From Ruegeria sp. HKCCD8929 (lineage in GTDB: Bacteria > Pseudomonadota > Alphaproteobacteria > Rhodobacterales > Rhodobacteraceae), in the NCBI RefSeq assembly GCF_013031405.1, contig NZ_WPZY01000001.1, positions 186,001 through 250,000 of the forward strand: a stretch of 64,000 nucleotides of DNA. The letters run 5' to 3'. Positions 18,385-30,503 of the stretch are shown here, in pieces. The position numbers and the translations under genes are program-made. The notes beneath the pieces were generated by a model, which was not told the DNA's origin, did no database searches, and saw only the letters and a program-made list of their open reading frames with translations. Each line of letters begins with the position of its first letter. Positions within the stretch are counted from its first letter, which is position 1.

Positions 18385-20688
18385 TTATCTTTTGCGGAAA
18401 GCGTCCTGCAGGGCGGCGCCCAAAGCACCGGTTTGCGCGCCGCCGCCCTTCGGGGCAGCCTTCGTTGGGCCTTTGCCACGCTGCTTGCCGCCGCCCGGGC
18501 CACGCGCGTTGCGATCCTCTCGGGCCGAGGCACCGCCATCCTTGCGCATACTCAGCCCGATGCGTTTGCGGGGTACGTCCACCTCGGTGACGCGGACCTT
18601 GACCACCTGACCGGTCTTGACCACCTCATGCGGGTCCTTGACGAAGCGATCGGCCAACTGGCTGACATGGACCAGACCGTCCTGATGCACGCCGATATCG
18701 ACGAAGGCGCCAAAGGCGGCGACGTTGGTCACCGTGCCCTCCAGCACCATGCCGGGTTTGAGATCGGTGATCTCTTCGACCCCGTCCGTGAAGGAGGCGG
18801 TCACAAAGCTGGGGCGCGGGTCGCGGCCGGGTTTTTCCAGCTCCGACAGGATGTCCCGCACGGTGGGCAGGCCGAACTGGTCATTGACGAACTGCTCCGC
18901 TTTCAACCCTTTGAGGGCGCCAGTGTCGCCCATGATCTGCCGGATATCGCGGCCGCAGGCCTGCACGATACGACGGGCAACACCATAGGCCTCGGGGTGG
19001 ACCGAGGACGCATCCAGCGGCTCGGCGCCGTCACGGATACGCAGGAAGCCTGCGCATTGCTCAAAGGCGCGGGGGCCGAGGCGGGCGACCTTGAGCAGAT
19101 CCTGCCTTGAGGAAAACGCGCCGTTCAGGTCGCGATGCGTGACAATGGCTTCGGCGAGGCCCGGTCCGAGACCCGAGACATGGGCCAAAAGCGGGGCCGA
19201 GGCCATGTTCAGGTCCACGCCGACGGCGTTCACCACACCCTCAATCACCGCCTCCAGCGATTGCGACAAGCGATGCTGGTCCACGTCGTGCTGGTACTGG
19301 CCGACGCCGATGGATTTGGGCTCGATCTTGACCAGCTCTGCAAGCGGGTCCTGCAGGCGTCGGGCGATCGACACCGCGCCACGCAGGGAAACATCCAGAT
19401 CGGGAAATTCGCGGGCGGCGAGTTCCGAGGCGGAATAGACCGAGGCGCCAGCTTCGGACACCACAACCTTGGTGGGCGCCTTCACCGTTTTGGGCAACAG
19501 TTTCAGCGTGTCGGCCACCAACCGCTCGGTTTCGCGGCTGGCGGTGCCATTGCCGATGGCAATAAGTTCGACATTGTGTTCGGCGATCAGCTTGAAGATC
19601 GTGGCCTGCGCCCCGCGCAGATCGTTCTTGGGCTGAAACGGGTAGAGGGTGTCGGTTGCGACCAGTTTGCCGGTGGCGTCGACCACGGCGGCCTTCACAC
19701 CGGTGCGGATACCCGGGTCGAGGCCCAGTGTCGGGCGCGGACCCGCCGGGGCGGCAAAGAGCAGGTCCTTGAGGTTTCGGGCAAAGACCTGAATGGCTTC
19801 TTCCTGCGCGCGGGTGCGCAGATCGGCCATCAGCTCGACCATCATCGACAGCGACAGTTTCACCCGCCAGGTCCAGCCCGCCACCTTGCGCAGCCACTTA
19901 TCGCCCGGCCCATCGCCCCGGGTTTCCAGATGGGACGCGACGATGGCCTCGGCCCGCGCTGCGCCGGTTTCGGGCTCGGGCGCGATGTCGAGCGTCACGA
20001 TACCTTCTTTCGAGGCGCGCAGCATCGCCAACGCACGGTGCGAAGGGACGTTGGCCCAAAGCTCGGAGTGATCGAAGTAGTCACTGAACTTTGCGCCCGC
20101 CTGCTCCTGTCCTTCGATCACTTTCGAGGTCAGATAGGCCTCGCGCTGCATGAAGCTCCGCAACTCGCCCAGAAGGGTTGCATTCTCGGTCAGCCGTTCG
20201 GTGATGATGTCCCGCGCGCCATTCAGCGCGTCCTTGGTCGTGGGCACCGCTTCGGTCACATAACCCTGCGCCAGTGCCTCGGGATCAGCCATGCGCTCGG
20301 CGAGGATGGCATCGGCCAGCGGCTCCAGCCCGTTTTCGCGCGCGATCATCGCCTTGGTGCGGCGCTTGGGCTTGTAGGGCAGGTAGATGTCTTCGAGCTG
20401 CGCCTTGGTCTCGGCCTGCGCGATGGATTTGATCAGGCCGTCGGTCAGTTTGCCCTGGTCCTTGATCGAGTTCAGGATCGTGTCGCGCCGTGCCTCAAGC
20501 TCGCGCAGGTATGTCAGCCGGTCGGACAACGTGCGCAGTTGCGTGTCGTCCAGCCCGCCCGTCATCTCTTTGCGGTAGCGGGCGACAAAGGGCACGGTTG
20601 CCCCCTCGTCCAGCAATTTGACCGCAGCGCCGACCTGCTCGGGGCGGGCGCTGATTTCCGTGGCGATGGTGCGGGCGATGCGGTCCAA
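18385..20688 (-). CDS. tex: Tex family RNA-binding transcription accessory protein
   Basis: 767-aa cytoplasmic Tex protein: N-terminal helical region, YqgF/RuvX-like domain (around [19 protein letters not shown]), helix-hairpin-helix repeats and a C-terminal S1 domain (about 643-715, [24 protein letters not shown]). It ends in a basic, glycine-rich tail. I place the start at TTG 20686-20688: GGAGG lies 7 nt before it and the protein then begins [12 protein letters not shown], as in other Tex proteins. Upstream in-frame sequence is low-complexity and unlike the family. The stop is 18 bp from the convergent regulator. Confidence 0.93.
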   Translation of the reverse strand: MDRIARTIATEISARPEQVGAAVKLLDEGATVPFVARYRKEMTGGLDDTQLRTLSDRLTYLRELEARRDTILNSIKDQGKLTDGLIKSIAQAETKAQLEDIYLPYKPKRRTKAMIARENGLEPLADAILAERMADPEALAQGYVTEAVPTTKDALNGARDIITERLTENATLLGELRSFMQREAYLTSKVIEGQEQAGAKFSDYFDHSELWANVPSHRALAMLRASKEGIVTLDIAPEPETGAARAEAIVASHLETRGDGPGDKWLRKVAGWTWRVKLSLSMMVELMADLRTRAQEEAIQVFARNLKDLLFAAPAGPRPTLGLDPGIRTGVKAAVVDATGKLVATDTLYPFQPKNDLRGAQATIFKLIAEHNVELIAIGNGTASRETERLVADTLKLLPKTVKAPTKVVVSEAGASVYSASELAAREFPDLDVSLRGAVSIARRLQDPLAELVKIEPKSIGVGQYQHDVDQHRLSQSLEAVIEGVVNAVGVDLNMASAPLLAHVSGLGPGLAEAIVTHRDLNGAFSSRQDLLKVARLGPRAFEQCAGFLRIRDGAEPLDASSVHPEAYGVARRIVQACGRDIRQIMGDTGALKGLKAEQFVNDQFGLPTVRDILSELEKPGRDPRPSFVTASFTDGVEEITDLKPGMVLEGTVTNVAAFGAFVDIGVHQDGLVHVSQLADRFVKDPHEVVKTGQVVKVRVTEVDVPRKRIGLSMRKDGGASAREDRNARGPGGGKQRGKGPTKAAPKGGGAQTGALGAALQDAFRKR

Positions 20689-20837
20689 GGGAGGTCCTCC
20701 GAGGCTGTTGGAGGGTCTTTGTAGACAGCGGCGAAGGTGAGGGAAAGAGGATCTGAGAAAATCCGTATCTGCACATCTTCTGCACATGTGTTGCGCGGTG
20801 GTCTGCACGCAGGGCGGGCAGGTTGGCGGCGGCAAGA

Positions 20838-22325
20838 ATGGAGCAGAATATGGGACAGTTTGTTGTTCGGGGCGTACCTGCCTCGGTGGTGCAGGACAGT
20901 TGGTGGCTGGACTCGCCGGGTGATCGGCCTGAGCGGGAAGATGGCGGGATAGCAAAGGGACCATGGAGCGCTGGCGGCGGATTGGCGCTGCTGGTGGCTT
21001 TGGCGGATGTGTTGTTTCTCGATTACCTGCCGGGCGTGTCGCTGGCGGTGTTTGCTCTGGCTGTCGGGGCGGTTGTGTGGGTGCAGCTGGGCCGGGTGCG
21101 GGGCATGGTAGGGCCCGTGGTGCTGCTGGGGCTGAGTGCCCTGCCCGTGGTTGAATACGTACAGGCGCTTTCGGTTGCGTTCCTGCTGGGTGGCTCGGTG
21201 GTGGCGCTGTGCTGGGCAGTGCTGGGTCGTGGCGAGGACCTGAGCTGCGCAGTCTGGCGGTTTCTTGGACTCTTTCCGGTGCTCGGTTTGTGGCAGGCCC
21301 GGCAGATGGCGCGAGAGGCTCGAAATACGCTGCGCGCGGGCGGGGCGGGCGCGCAGGTTTGGCAAAGTTGGGCCTTTCCGATGGGCGGCGGGCTGATTTT
21401 GGGCGGCTTGCTGATTTCGGCCAACCCGGTACTGAGCGACGGGCTGGAGCGGTTTTTCGATGCAGGTATTCGGGTTGAGCGGGTGCTGTTCTGGCTTGGC
21501 GCGGCCCTGTTGATCTGGCCCGTTCTGGCGGTTGCGGTCGAGACTCGGCTGCTGGCGCCCAAGGCCGGTCCCCATCGTCCGCGTCGGATGCCGGGGCTTG
21601 GGATCAATGCCGCGTCGGTGGCGAATGCGCTGATCCTGTTCAACCTGCTGATGGCGGTGCAAACGATGATGGATGCGGTCTATCTGTGGGGCGGGGCGGC
21701 CCTACCCGATGGGATGAGCTATGCGCAATACGCTCATCGCGGCGCCTATCCGCTGGTGGCAACCGCGCTGCTTGCCGGGGCTTTTGCGCTGGCCGCGCGC
21801 CCGTTTCTGCACGAACGGCGCGGCTTGAGGCCGCTGGTCCTGCTGTGGCTGGGGCAGAACGTGGCGCTGGTCATCTCGTCGCTTCTGCGGCTGTCGCTTT
21901 ATGTCGAGGCCTATGGGTTCACCTATCTGCGGGTGCATGCGGGGATCTGGATGGGGATCGTGGCCGTGGGACTGTGCCTGACAGCCTGGCAGATCCTGTG
22001 CGAGAGGCCGAACCGCTGGCTGTTGCTGCGCTGCACCGTCTTGGGGGTGGGTGTTCTCTACGCCTGCTGTTTCGTGAACTTTGCGGCCCTCATCGCGCGG
22101 GAAAACCTGCGGCAAACCGAGCGGTATGATGCGTACTATGTCTGTCTGTTAGGCCCGATGGCTGCGGCGGAACTTGCGGCCGCGCCGCATATTGCAGGTT
22201 GCGAAGCCCAGCCGCCAAGGATCGGCAACTGGCGCGAATGGGGGTTTCGCGCGGATCGGGTGATCCGTAGTCTGGCCGTCGCAACGGAACCGGAGAGCCC
22301 GCATGAAGATCCTCGTCGTGGATGA
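20838..22325 (+). CDS. Polytopic membrane protein, DUF4153/DUF4173-like
   Basis: About 495 aa with roughly 10-12 hydrophobic segments and almost no soluble domain. The sequence resembles the DUF4153/DUF4173 membrane family found in alphaproteobacteria; its function is unknown. Its 3' end overlaps the response-regulator start by 23 bp, so it is in one operon with the two-component pair and may work with that system as a sensor or target. The ATG is preferred to an in-frame TTG 15 bp earlier. The domain call is from memory of the family, not from a search. Confidence 0.65.
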   Translation: MEQNMGQFVVRGVPASVVQDSWWLDSPGDRPEREDGGIAKGPWSAGGGLALLVALADVLFLDYLPGVSLAVFALAVGAVVWVQLGRVRGMVGPVVLLGLSALPVVEYVQALSVAFLLGGSVVALCWAVLGRGEDLSCAVWRFLGLFPVLGLWQARQMAREARNTLRAGGAGAQVWQSWAFPMGGGLILGGLLISANPVLSDGLERFFDAGIRVERVLFWLGAALLIWPVLAVAVETRLLAPKAGPHRPRRMPGLGINAASVANALILFNLLMAVQTMMDAVYLWGGAALPDGMSYAQYAHRGAYPLVATALLAGAFALAARPFLHERRGLRPLVLLWLGQNVALVISSLLRLSLYVEAYGFTYLRVHAGIWMGIVAVGLCLTAWQILCERPNRWLLLRCTVLGVGVLYACCFVNFAALIARENLRQTERYDAYYVCLLGPMAAAELAAAPHIAGCEAQPPRIGNWREWGFRADRVIRSLAVATEPESPHEDPRRG

Positions 22326-22980
22326 CGACCCACGCCTGCGAGAGCTGGTCTCAATCACGCTTGAGCGGGCAGGGTTTCAGGTCGTCACCGCGCGGGACGG
22401 GCAGATGGCGCTGACCCATGCGGCGCGTGAGGCCCCGGCGCTGGTGGTGCTGGACGTGGGGCTGCCCGAGCTGGACGGGCTGGAGGTGTGCCGCAAGCTG
22501 CGGGTCCGGTCAGATGTGCCGATCCTGTTCCTGACGGCCCGGGATGATGAGATCGACCGCATTCTGGGGCTGGAACTGGGGGCGGACGATTATGTCACCA
22601 AACCCTTCAGTCCGCGCGAGCTGGTCGCGCGGATCAAGGCCATCCTGAAGCGGGCGCGCCAGCCCAACGGTCAATCCGTGCTGCGGCATGGACCGTTGGA
22701 GGTGGACAGCGCCGGTCATATGGTGCGGGTCGATGGCGCGGCGCTGGCGCTGACGGCGACCGAGATGTCGATCCTGCGGCGGCTGATGCAGACGCCTGAG
22801 ATGATCGTGTCGCGCCCTCAACTGATCGAGGCGATTTATGGCGTTGGATCCCAGGTCTCGGACCGGACCCTCGACAGCCACTTGCGCAACCTACGCCGCA
22901 AGTTGGGCGAGCAGGGCTGGGCCAGTGCGATCGAGACGGTGCATGGGATCGGACTCAGGATGGGTGCATGGCCCGGCTGA
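22303..22980 (+). CDS. Two-component response regulator, OmpR/PhoB type
   Basis: 225 aa. The receiver domain (1-120) has the acidic pair Asp7-Asp8, phosphoacceptor Asp51 (VVLDVGLPELDG), Thr in FLTARDD and Lys in VTKPFSPREL. The C-terminal winged helix (about 130-222) ends in the usual VRTVHGIG-like segment (IETVHGIGLRMG). It overlaps the genes on both sides, indicating tight coupling with the membrane protein and the histidine kinase. Confidence 0.95.
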   Translation: MKILVVDDDPRLRELVSITLERAGFQVVTARDGQMALTHAAREAPALVVLDVGLPELDGLEVCRKLRVRSDVPILFLTARDDEIDRILGLELGADDYVTKPFSPRELVARIKAILKRARQPNGQSVLRHGPLEVDSAGHMVRVDGAALALTATEMSILRRLMQTPEMIVSRPQLIEAIYGVGSQVSDRTLDSHLRNLRRKLGEQGWASAIETVHGIGLRMGAWPG

Positions 22981-23933
22981 GGCGGAAATGGCGGCCCTCG
23001 CTGGGGTTCGTGCTGGGCGGAGGGCTGGCGGGGACGCTGGCCTTGTCGTTGCTGGGGTTGGTGGCCCTGCGCTATCTGGGTCCCGAAATCGGGTTCCGCA
23101 GGGCCGCATTGCTGCTGGCGGTGTTGATCGGGCTGGCAACGGCGTTTCTGGGATATCTGTTGGTCCGGTTGCTTCTGCGCCCGATCACGGCGCTTGCCGA
23201 TTATGCGGCGGCGGTGCAGCGCGGCGAGACGGGCAGGCCGCCCAGCCACTTCGGCACGCAAGAGTTGTCCAGGCTTGGCGCAGCGGTGCTGGACATGACC
23301 GGCACGTTGCAGCGGCGCGAAGCCTCGATCCGCAGTTTTGCCGATCACGTGACGCATGAGTTAAAAACGCCGGTGACGTCGATCAGGGCGGCGGGCGAAC
23401 TGTTGCAGGACGCGCCCGGGCTGGGGGCGCAGGACGCTGCGCTGGTTAGGCAGATGCTGGGAGCCGTGGATCAGATGCAAGCCCACTTGCAGGCGTTGCA
23501 TCGAGTGACGGCAGCGCGTGCGCCCGAGCATCACGGGCAGGTGCGGCTGGACGATCTTGCTGATGCATTGCGCGACGATTTTCCTGGGCTGGATCTGCAG
23601 ATTGAGGGCGGCAGGGAATTGATATCCTTGGCGGAATCTGGATTGAGCATCGTGCTGCGGCATTTGCTGAACAATTCTCAGCGACACGGTGCCACGCGGG
23701 TAAAGCTGACCGCCGAGCCGGGCAGGCTGGTGGTTCAGGATGACGGGCCTGGGATTTCCGAGGGCAATCGGGACCGCATCTTCGCGCCCTTTTTCACCAC
23801 GGCGCGCGAGGAGGGTGGCACCGGCATGGGCCTCACCATCGCCACCAATCTTTTGGGCGCACATGGGGCGCGGATCGTGTTGATGCCTTCACAGCAAGGC
23901 GCACGGTTTGACATCCAGTTTCCGGCGGCCTGA
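22968..23933 (+). CDS. Two-component sensor histidine kinase (HAMP)
   Basis: 321 aa. Two membrane helices (about 12-35 and 46-70) enclose only some 10 residues, so there is virtually no periplasmic sensor domain. A HAMP linker follows, then the dimerisation helix with His130 (THELKTPVTSIR), N box (LLNNSQRHG), G1 (DDGPGI) and G2 (GGTGMGLTI). Such short-loop kinases usually sense within the membrane or through a partner protein; the polytopic protein encoded two genes upstream is the obvious candidate partner (inference). Confidence 0.94.
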   Translation: MARLRRKWRPSLGFVLGGGLAGTLALSLLGLVALRYLGPEIGFRRAALLLAVLIGLATAFLGYLLVRLLLRPITALADYAAAVQRGETGRPPSHFGTQELSRLGAAVLDMTGTLQRREASIRSFADHVTHELKTPVTSIRAAGELLQDAPGLGAQDAALVRQMLGAVDQMQAHLQALHRVTAARAPEHHGQVRLDDLADALRDDFPGLDLQIEGGRELISLAESGLSIVLRHLLNNSQRHGATRVKLTAEPGRLVVQDDGPGISEGNRDRIFAPFFTTAREEGGTGMGLTIATNLLGAHGARIVLMPSQQGARFDIQFPAA

Positions 23934-24006
23934 CAGGTCTTTCACTTGTTATCTACCACAATCGTTACTACCTGAAGGGGAGTACTTCACAACAGAAAGA
24001 CCCTGA

Positions 24007-25143
24007 ATGCGAATACGCCTTATTGCTTTGTTCATTGCCATCGCCGCCGTTTTTCTTGCCTCCACAGATGCGTTGCGATCATCAAACCGATACGCCGATC
24101 TGGCGGCGACATGCCAAAGCAACTCGGCCACGCCCAAGGATGTTGTGAACGCCTGCACCTCGCTGCTCGAAGTCGAAGGCTTGTCGCCTGCGGATAAGGG
24201 CTTGTTTCTCAGAGAGCGGGCTTGGGCACATCAGTGCAACAGGCATTATGAAGATGCGATTGCGGATGTTGACCAGGCGCTGCAGTTGCAGCCGGAGAAT
24301 GTGCGCAATTGGGTCTGGCGGGCATATATAAATGCCTCCAGTGGAAACCTCGCCGCCGCTACGGAAGATTTTGACCGGGCTTTGACGATCAAGCCGGACA
24401 GCACCTATGTGCTTTGGAACCGGGCCAAGCTGCATGTGCGCCACGAGGAACACCAGAATGCATTGCGGGACTATGAACGTATTCTGGAAATTGATCCGAA
24501 CGCCTCGAATGCGGCAAAGGCGGTGATCAACATTCGATACGGCATGGCCGAATACTCCGATGTGATGAAACTTCTCAGAGACGCCAGCCTTCGCTGGCCC
24601 GATCGTCCTTGGGTTCATCGCTATTTGGCGTTCATGCATGTGATTTACACGCAGGAACTAAACAGCGCGTTGGATGCCGGTATCGAGTGGTCGCGTCTTG
24701 AGCCCAGCGCGTTCAGTGAATTGTTCTGGCCGGGATTAATCCACCTTAGACTTGGTGACCGGAACACAGGCATCAGTTTTGTTGAACGATATGCAGGAAG
24801 GACCCGGCGGGAGGCGTATTCCGACAAGATTTGGTACGATCATTATTGGAGTAGCCTCAGCGTAAAGATTGTCCTGGGCGACAGCGTGGAGCATATGTAT
24901 CGCGGGATAGCATATTCTCAGATCGGCAGGCCTGACCTCGCGCGCAAGGAGTTTGCTCGTTTCGTGGCAGACACGGGACGGCACGGGCGAAGAATACTAC
25001 TGAAAGTTATCGCTTGTGCTGGCGTTCCCTTTAGCTCGGAAGAAAGAGCAAATTCTCGCCAGCACCTCGACAACATTGTGGAGCGCTATATCGAACTTCT
25101 TGGAGACTCCATGCCGATGATCTCAGTCGAGAAAGAGGTGTAG
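24007..25143 (+). CDS. Exported TPR-repeat protein of unknown function
   Basis: 378 aa with an N-terminal signal or anchor (RLIALFIAIAAVFLAS). At least three tetratricopeptide repeats lie between residues about 70 and 180 (AWAHQCNRHYEDAIADVDQAL, NVRNWVWRAYINASSGNLAAA, STYVLWNRAKLHVRHEEHQNA). The C-terminal half is less repetitive. Probably a periplasmic or membrane-tethered protein-interaction scaffold. It has 73 bp to the kinase upstream and stands apart from icd. No partner can be named. Confidence 0.75.
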   Translation: MRIRLIALFIAIAAVFLASTDALRSSNRYADLAATCQSNSATPKDVVNACTSLLEVEGLSPADKGLFLRERAWAHQCNRHYEDAIADVDQALQLQPENVRNWVWRAYINASSGNLAAATEDFDRALTIKPDSTYVLWNRAKLHVRHEEHQNALRDYERILEIDPNASNAAKAVINIRYGMAEYSDVMKLLRDASLRWPDRPWVHRYLAFMHVIYTQELNSALDAGIEWSRLEPSAFSELFWPGLIHLRLGDRNTGISFVERYAGRTRREAYSDKIWYDHYWSSLSVKIVLGDSVEHMYRGIAYSQIGRPDLARKEFARFVADTGRHGRRILLKVIACAGVPFSSEERANSRQHLDNIVERYIELLGDSMPMISVEKEV

Positions 25144-25415
25144 CGACCGCACACCGCCTCTCAGATGTGAAAAGTTTGGTTTGAACCCCGTTGCGCATTG
25201 CCCAATTCGCAGGCAATCGCGCGGTTTTGCGCGAACTGGGTCAAAATGCGCGCCTTGGGTCGATTGAAACACGGCGCGCAGTGATTTAAGGGGACGGTGT
25301 CAAACAGAGTCGCTTGGGCTCGGCGGAGAAGGCGCCGACCCTCCCCGCGCTGCGCACGACGCAGCCCCACTCCTGGATCGCACGCCCCTGAAAGGCTTAA
25401 AAAAGGTAAAGGAAT

Positions 25416-27629
<2,214 letters not shown>

Positions 27630-27641
27630 GCCCATTTCTGC

Positions 27642-27677
27642 AAAAAAAAGGCGCCCGGAGCAATCCGGGCGCCTTTT
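27642..27677. terminator. Bidirectional terminator between icd and the DegT aminotransferase gene
   Basis: AAAAGGCGCCCGGA pairs perfectly with TCCGGGCGCCTTTT around a GCAA tetraloop, with A-tracts on one side and T-tracts on the other. It can therefore stop transcription of icd and of the convergent minus operon. Confidence 0.92.
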
Positions 27678-27690
27678 GCGTTCTTGCCTA

Positions 27691-28881
27691 TCAGGCGTGT
27701 GCCTTTTTGCGCGGGCTGTGCGCCATGGCCCGATCCATGACATCGAGCACACACTCGGCAAGTTGACCGATCCGGTGGTGCGACCAGGTGGGATCGACCA
27801 AAAACGCCAGGCTGGTCTCGCCAAGTTCCTGCGCCACCGGCAGCGGCTGTTTCGGGCCCAGACCGCGCTTGCGGAACGTGCCCTCGCGATAGATCTCGGA
27901 ACAGCTGCCCGAGAAGGCCGGGAAGCCCGAGGCGATGATCTCGGCGACAACGCGATCCCGGCTCCAGTCCGGGGCCAGCGCTTCGGGCCGGACAAAGGCG
28001 TAGAACCGGTAGTAGGCGTGGGTCACGTCCTCGGGCGGCATCGGCACGCGCAGGGCGCTGCTGCGTGACAGGGCATCAGCCAGAATGTGAGCGCTGGTGG
28101 TCCGGTGCGCGCGCCAGTCGTTCAGGCGGGTCAGCTGCACCCGGCCAAGTGCGGCGGCAGGGCCGGACATACGTAGATTGGTGCCCGGACCCGCGTCATG
28201 CAGCCAGCGGAATCCGGGCGGGTGGTCGCGGTTGAACACGGTGTCGTAATCCTTACCGTGATCCTTGTAGCTCCACGCCCGCGACCAGAGGTCGTCGTCA
28301 TTGGTCAGCAGCAGCCCCCCTTCGCCACCGGTGGTCATGATCTTGTCCTGACAGAACGAGAACGAGCCGAAGGTGCCGATGGTGCCAATATGCCGGTCAC
28401 CGATCATCGCACCATGCGCCTGGGCGCAATCCTCGATCACCCATAGCCCGTAGGTACGGGCCAGGTCCATGATGCCGTCCATGTCGCAGGGCCAGCCCGC
28501 CAGATGCACCGGAATGATGCCGCGCGTGCGGGGGCCGATCAGCGGCGCGATGGTTTCCGGCGTGATGTTCTGCGTGTCCGGATCCACATCGGCAAAAACC
28601 GGGATGCCGCCTGCCAGCATGACCGAGCTTGCCGAGGCGATGAAGCTGCGGGGCGTGACGATCACCTCGTCCCCCGGGCGCAGTTGCAGCGCCTTCATCG
28701 CGGTGTCCAGCGTCACCGTGCCGTTTGCCATGGCGATGGCATGGCGGGCACCGGTATAGGCGCAGTATTCCGCCTCGAAGGCCTTTACATCCGGACCAGT
28801 CCAGGCATTGACCTTGCCCGAACGAAGCACATCAGCCACGGCGCTGATCTGCTCCTCGTCATAAACGGGCCAATGTTGCAT
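27691..28881 (-). CDS. DegT/DnrJ/EryC1/StrS-family sugar aminotransferase
   Basis: 396-aa PLP enzyme, probably aminating an NDP-keto-sugar. Lys180 (SFSFCQDKIMTTGGEGG) forms the internal aldimine; Asp151 and Gln154 (IEDCAQAHGA) contact the cofactor. Unlike the homologue at 58154, the lysine is kept, so this is a true transaminase. Last gene of a four-gene unit with PIG-L deacetylase, formyltransferase and a PglC-like transferase, which points to a modified amino sugar of a surface polysaccharide. 15 bp separate it from the PIG-L gene. Confidence 0.92.
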   Translation of the reverse strand: MQHWPVYDEEQISAVADVLRSGKVNAWTGPDVKAFEAEYCAYTGARHAIAMANGTVTLDTAMKALQLRPGDEVIVTPRSFIASASSVMLAGGIPVFADVDPDTQNITPETIAPLIGPRTRGIIPVHLAGWPCDMDGIMDLARTYGLWVIEDCAQAHGAMIGDRHIGTIGTFGSFSFCQDKIMTTGGEGGLLLTNDDDLWSRAWSYKDHGKDYDTVFNRDHPPGFRWLHDAGPGTNLRMSGPAAALGRVQLTRLNDWRAHRTTSAHILADALSRSSALRVPMPPEDVTHAYYRFYAFVRPEALAPDWSRDRVVAEIIASGFPAFSGSCSEIYREGTFRKRGLGPKQPLPVAQELGETSLAFLVDPTWSHHRIGQLAECVLDVMDRAMAHSPRKKAHA

Positions 28882-28896
28882 TGTAACTCCCCCTCC

Positions 28897-29592
28897 TCAC
28901 ACAACAGTTCTTACCAATACAAACCCCTCTGCTGCCGGACGGTGCACCGTCGCCCCGCGCAGGGTCGCCAAAGCCCGCAGGCTTTCGACCGAGCGTTCAT
29001 GCGGGGCCGGTTTGACCTGGCTGGCAAACAGGCGAAATGCTTCGAGCTTGCGCTCGAGCGTGCCGGAAATGTCGACAAAGACATTCGGCAAAAATGGCGG
29101 TGTCAGATACGGCGCGTTCCAGTTGGTCTCGGACAGCGTCTCGTATGCGGCAATCGTGGTCGGATACTCCGCCTGATGCGGGCGGCTGGCGACCAGCGTC
29201 GACAGAAAACTCAGCTGATGGTCCAGATGGATGTCGCCGGGATGCGGTGCCAGCACCAGGCCGGGCGCAAGATCGCGGATCAGCGTGCCGAGGCCGGCGT
29301 TGAGCGCCCCGTGCGGCTGCTCGGCCAGTTCGGCGGCAGGAAAATCGAGCCAGTGGGTATGGGTCACGCCCAGATGACCATGTGCTGCGGCCGCCTCGGC
29401 CTGAACGGTTGCAATCTGGTCCTGGCTGAAGCGGGGTTGTTGGCCCCGTGTGACGATGGCCACATGCACCTCGCGACCCTCGCCCGCTAGCCGGGCGATT
29501 GTGCCGCCCGCACCCAGCACCTCGTCATCCGGATGCGGGGCCACCACGAGCACGGGGCCGCCATTGGTGTTGATGAAGTCAGTCGTGCTCAT
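28897..29592 (-). CDS. PIG-L (LmbE-like) family deacetylase
   Basis: 231 aa, predicted zinc-dependent N-deacetylase. The metal-binding signature HPDDE lies at 20-24, with the distal His-x-x-His at His122-His125 (DIHLDHQ). Family members remove the acetyl group from GlcNAc-containing conjugates. Its ATG overlaps the stop of the formyltransferase gene (ATGA). Together the two suggest exchange of N-acetyl for N-formyl on a sugar; this is inference from adjacency. Confidence 0.9.
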   Translation of the reverse strand: MSTTDFINTNGGPVLVVAPHPDDEVLGAGGTIARLAGEGREVHVAIVTRGQQPRFSQDQIATVQAEAAAAHGHLGVTHTHWLDFPAAELAEQPHGALNAGLGTLIRDLAPGLVLAPHPGDIHLDHQLSFLSTLVASRPHQAEYPTTIAAYETLSETNWNAPYLTPPFLPNVFVDISGTLERKLEAFRLFASQVKPAPHERSVESLRALATLRGATVHRPAAEGFVLVRTVV

Positions 29593-30503
29593 GCGGCGGT
29601 TCCAAGTTTCGAGTGCAGGGCAGGTGGCTTGTCCGCGCCCGACCAGTCGAGAATGTCGATGCAGCGCCCGTCGCCGCAGGCCACGGTAAAGTTTTGACCG
29701 TCAATGGCCTGCACCTGACCGGGCAGGCCGATGTAATAACCTTCGCGCGGGGTGTGGCGGACGGCGGTCAGCACCAGCCGTGTGCCGTCGCTCATGTCGG
29801 TGAAGGCGCCGGGATAGGGCGGGCCCGCAGCGCGGATCAGGCGATGGATCTCGGCGGCCGGACGGCTCCAGTTGATATGCCCATCCTCGGGCCGCCGCCG
29901 GGCACAGATGCTGATGCCGGTCTCAGGCTGCGGAGCTGCCGGGATGTCGCCGCCTTCGATCTGGGTCAGAAGCTGCGGCAACAGTTCGGTCAATGCCTGC
30001 AGCGCGCGGTCGTAGAGTTCGCGCGCGGTTACCGTTTCGGGGTCGACCGCGTACCGGGCCTGCGCCGCGATCGGACCGTCATCGGCGCCTTCACCCAGCC
30101 AGAACAGAGACGCGCCCACATCGCTTTCGCCCAGCAGCACGGTCCATGGGATCACGCCACGCCCGCGCAGACGGGGCAGGGCCGAGGGGTGGAACCCGAT
30201 GCAGCCCAGCTTTGGGATGGCACGGAACTCGGGTCCGCAAAGCTGCGACCAACCGATGACCAGAATAAGGTCGGGCTCGGTCGCAGCGATTGCAGCGATG
30301 GTGCCGTCCCAGTCGCTTTTGGCCGTGTAGTGAACCGGCACATCGTAACGCTCGGCCACCGGAGTGAGATCCGCAAAATCGGAGTGCCGGTGCGCCAGTT
30401 CAGACGGCAGCGTCACGACTAGTTCGGGGGCGTGCCCGGCTGCACAAATCGCCGAGAGCGCTACATGCGATCCCTCGACCGCGCCGACGAACACGGTCTT
30501 CAT
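29589..30503 (-). CDS. Formyltransferase-family protein (methionyl-tRNA/sugar formyltransferase fold)
   Basis: 304 aa. N-terminal formyl-transferase domain (about 1-180) with GFHPSALPRLRGRG (103-116) and DDGPI (141-145), then a C-terminal OB-like region. His105 and Asp142 of the Asn-x-His...Asp catalytic set are kept, but the Asn position is Gly103. The protein sits in a sugar cluster, far from def/rsm genes usual for fmt, so it more likely formylates an amino sugar from N10-formyl-THF than Met-tRNA. Overlaps both neighbours by 4 bp. Confidence 0.82.
   Translation of the reverse strand: MKTVFVGAVEGSHVALSAICAAGHAPELVVTLPSELAHRHSDFADLTPVAERYDVPVHYTAKSDWDGTIAAIAATEPDLILVIGWSQLCGPEFRAIPKLGCIGFHPSALPRLRGRGVIPWTVLLGESDVGASLFWLGEGADDGPIAAQARYAVDPETVTARELYDRALQALTELLPQLLTQIEGGDIPAAPQPETGISICARRRPEDGHINWSRPAAEIHRLIRAAGPPYPGAFTDMSDGTRLVLTAVRHTPREGYYIGLPGQVQAIDGQNFTVACGDGRCIDILDWSGADKPPALHSKLGTAA

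Noticed and set aside
29589-30503. Genuine fmt (Met-tRNA formyltransferase)
   Set aside because: Not next to def or 16S methyltransferase genes, lies inside a sugar operon coupled to PIG-L, and lacks the catalytic Asn; kept as a sugar formyltransferase candidate.
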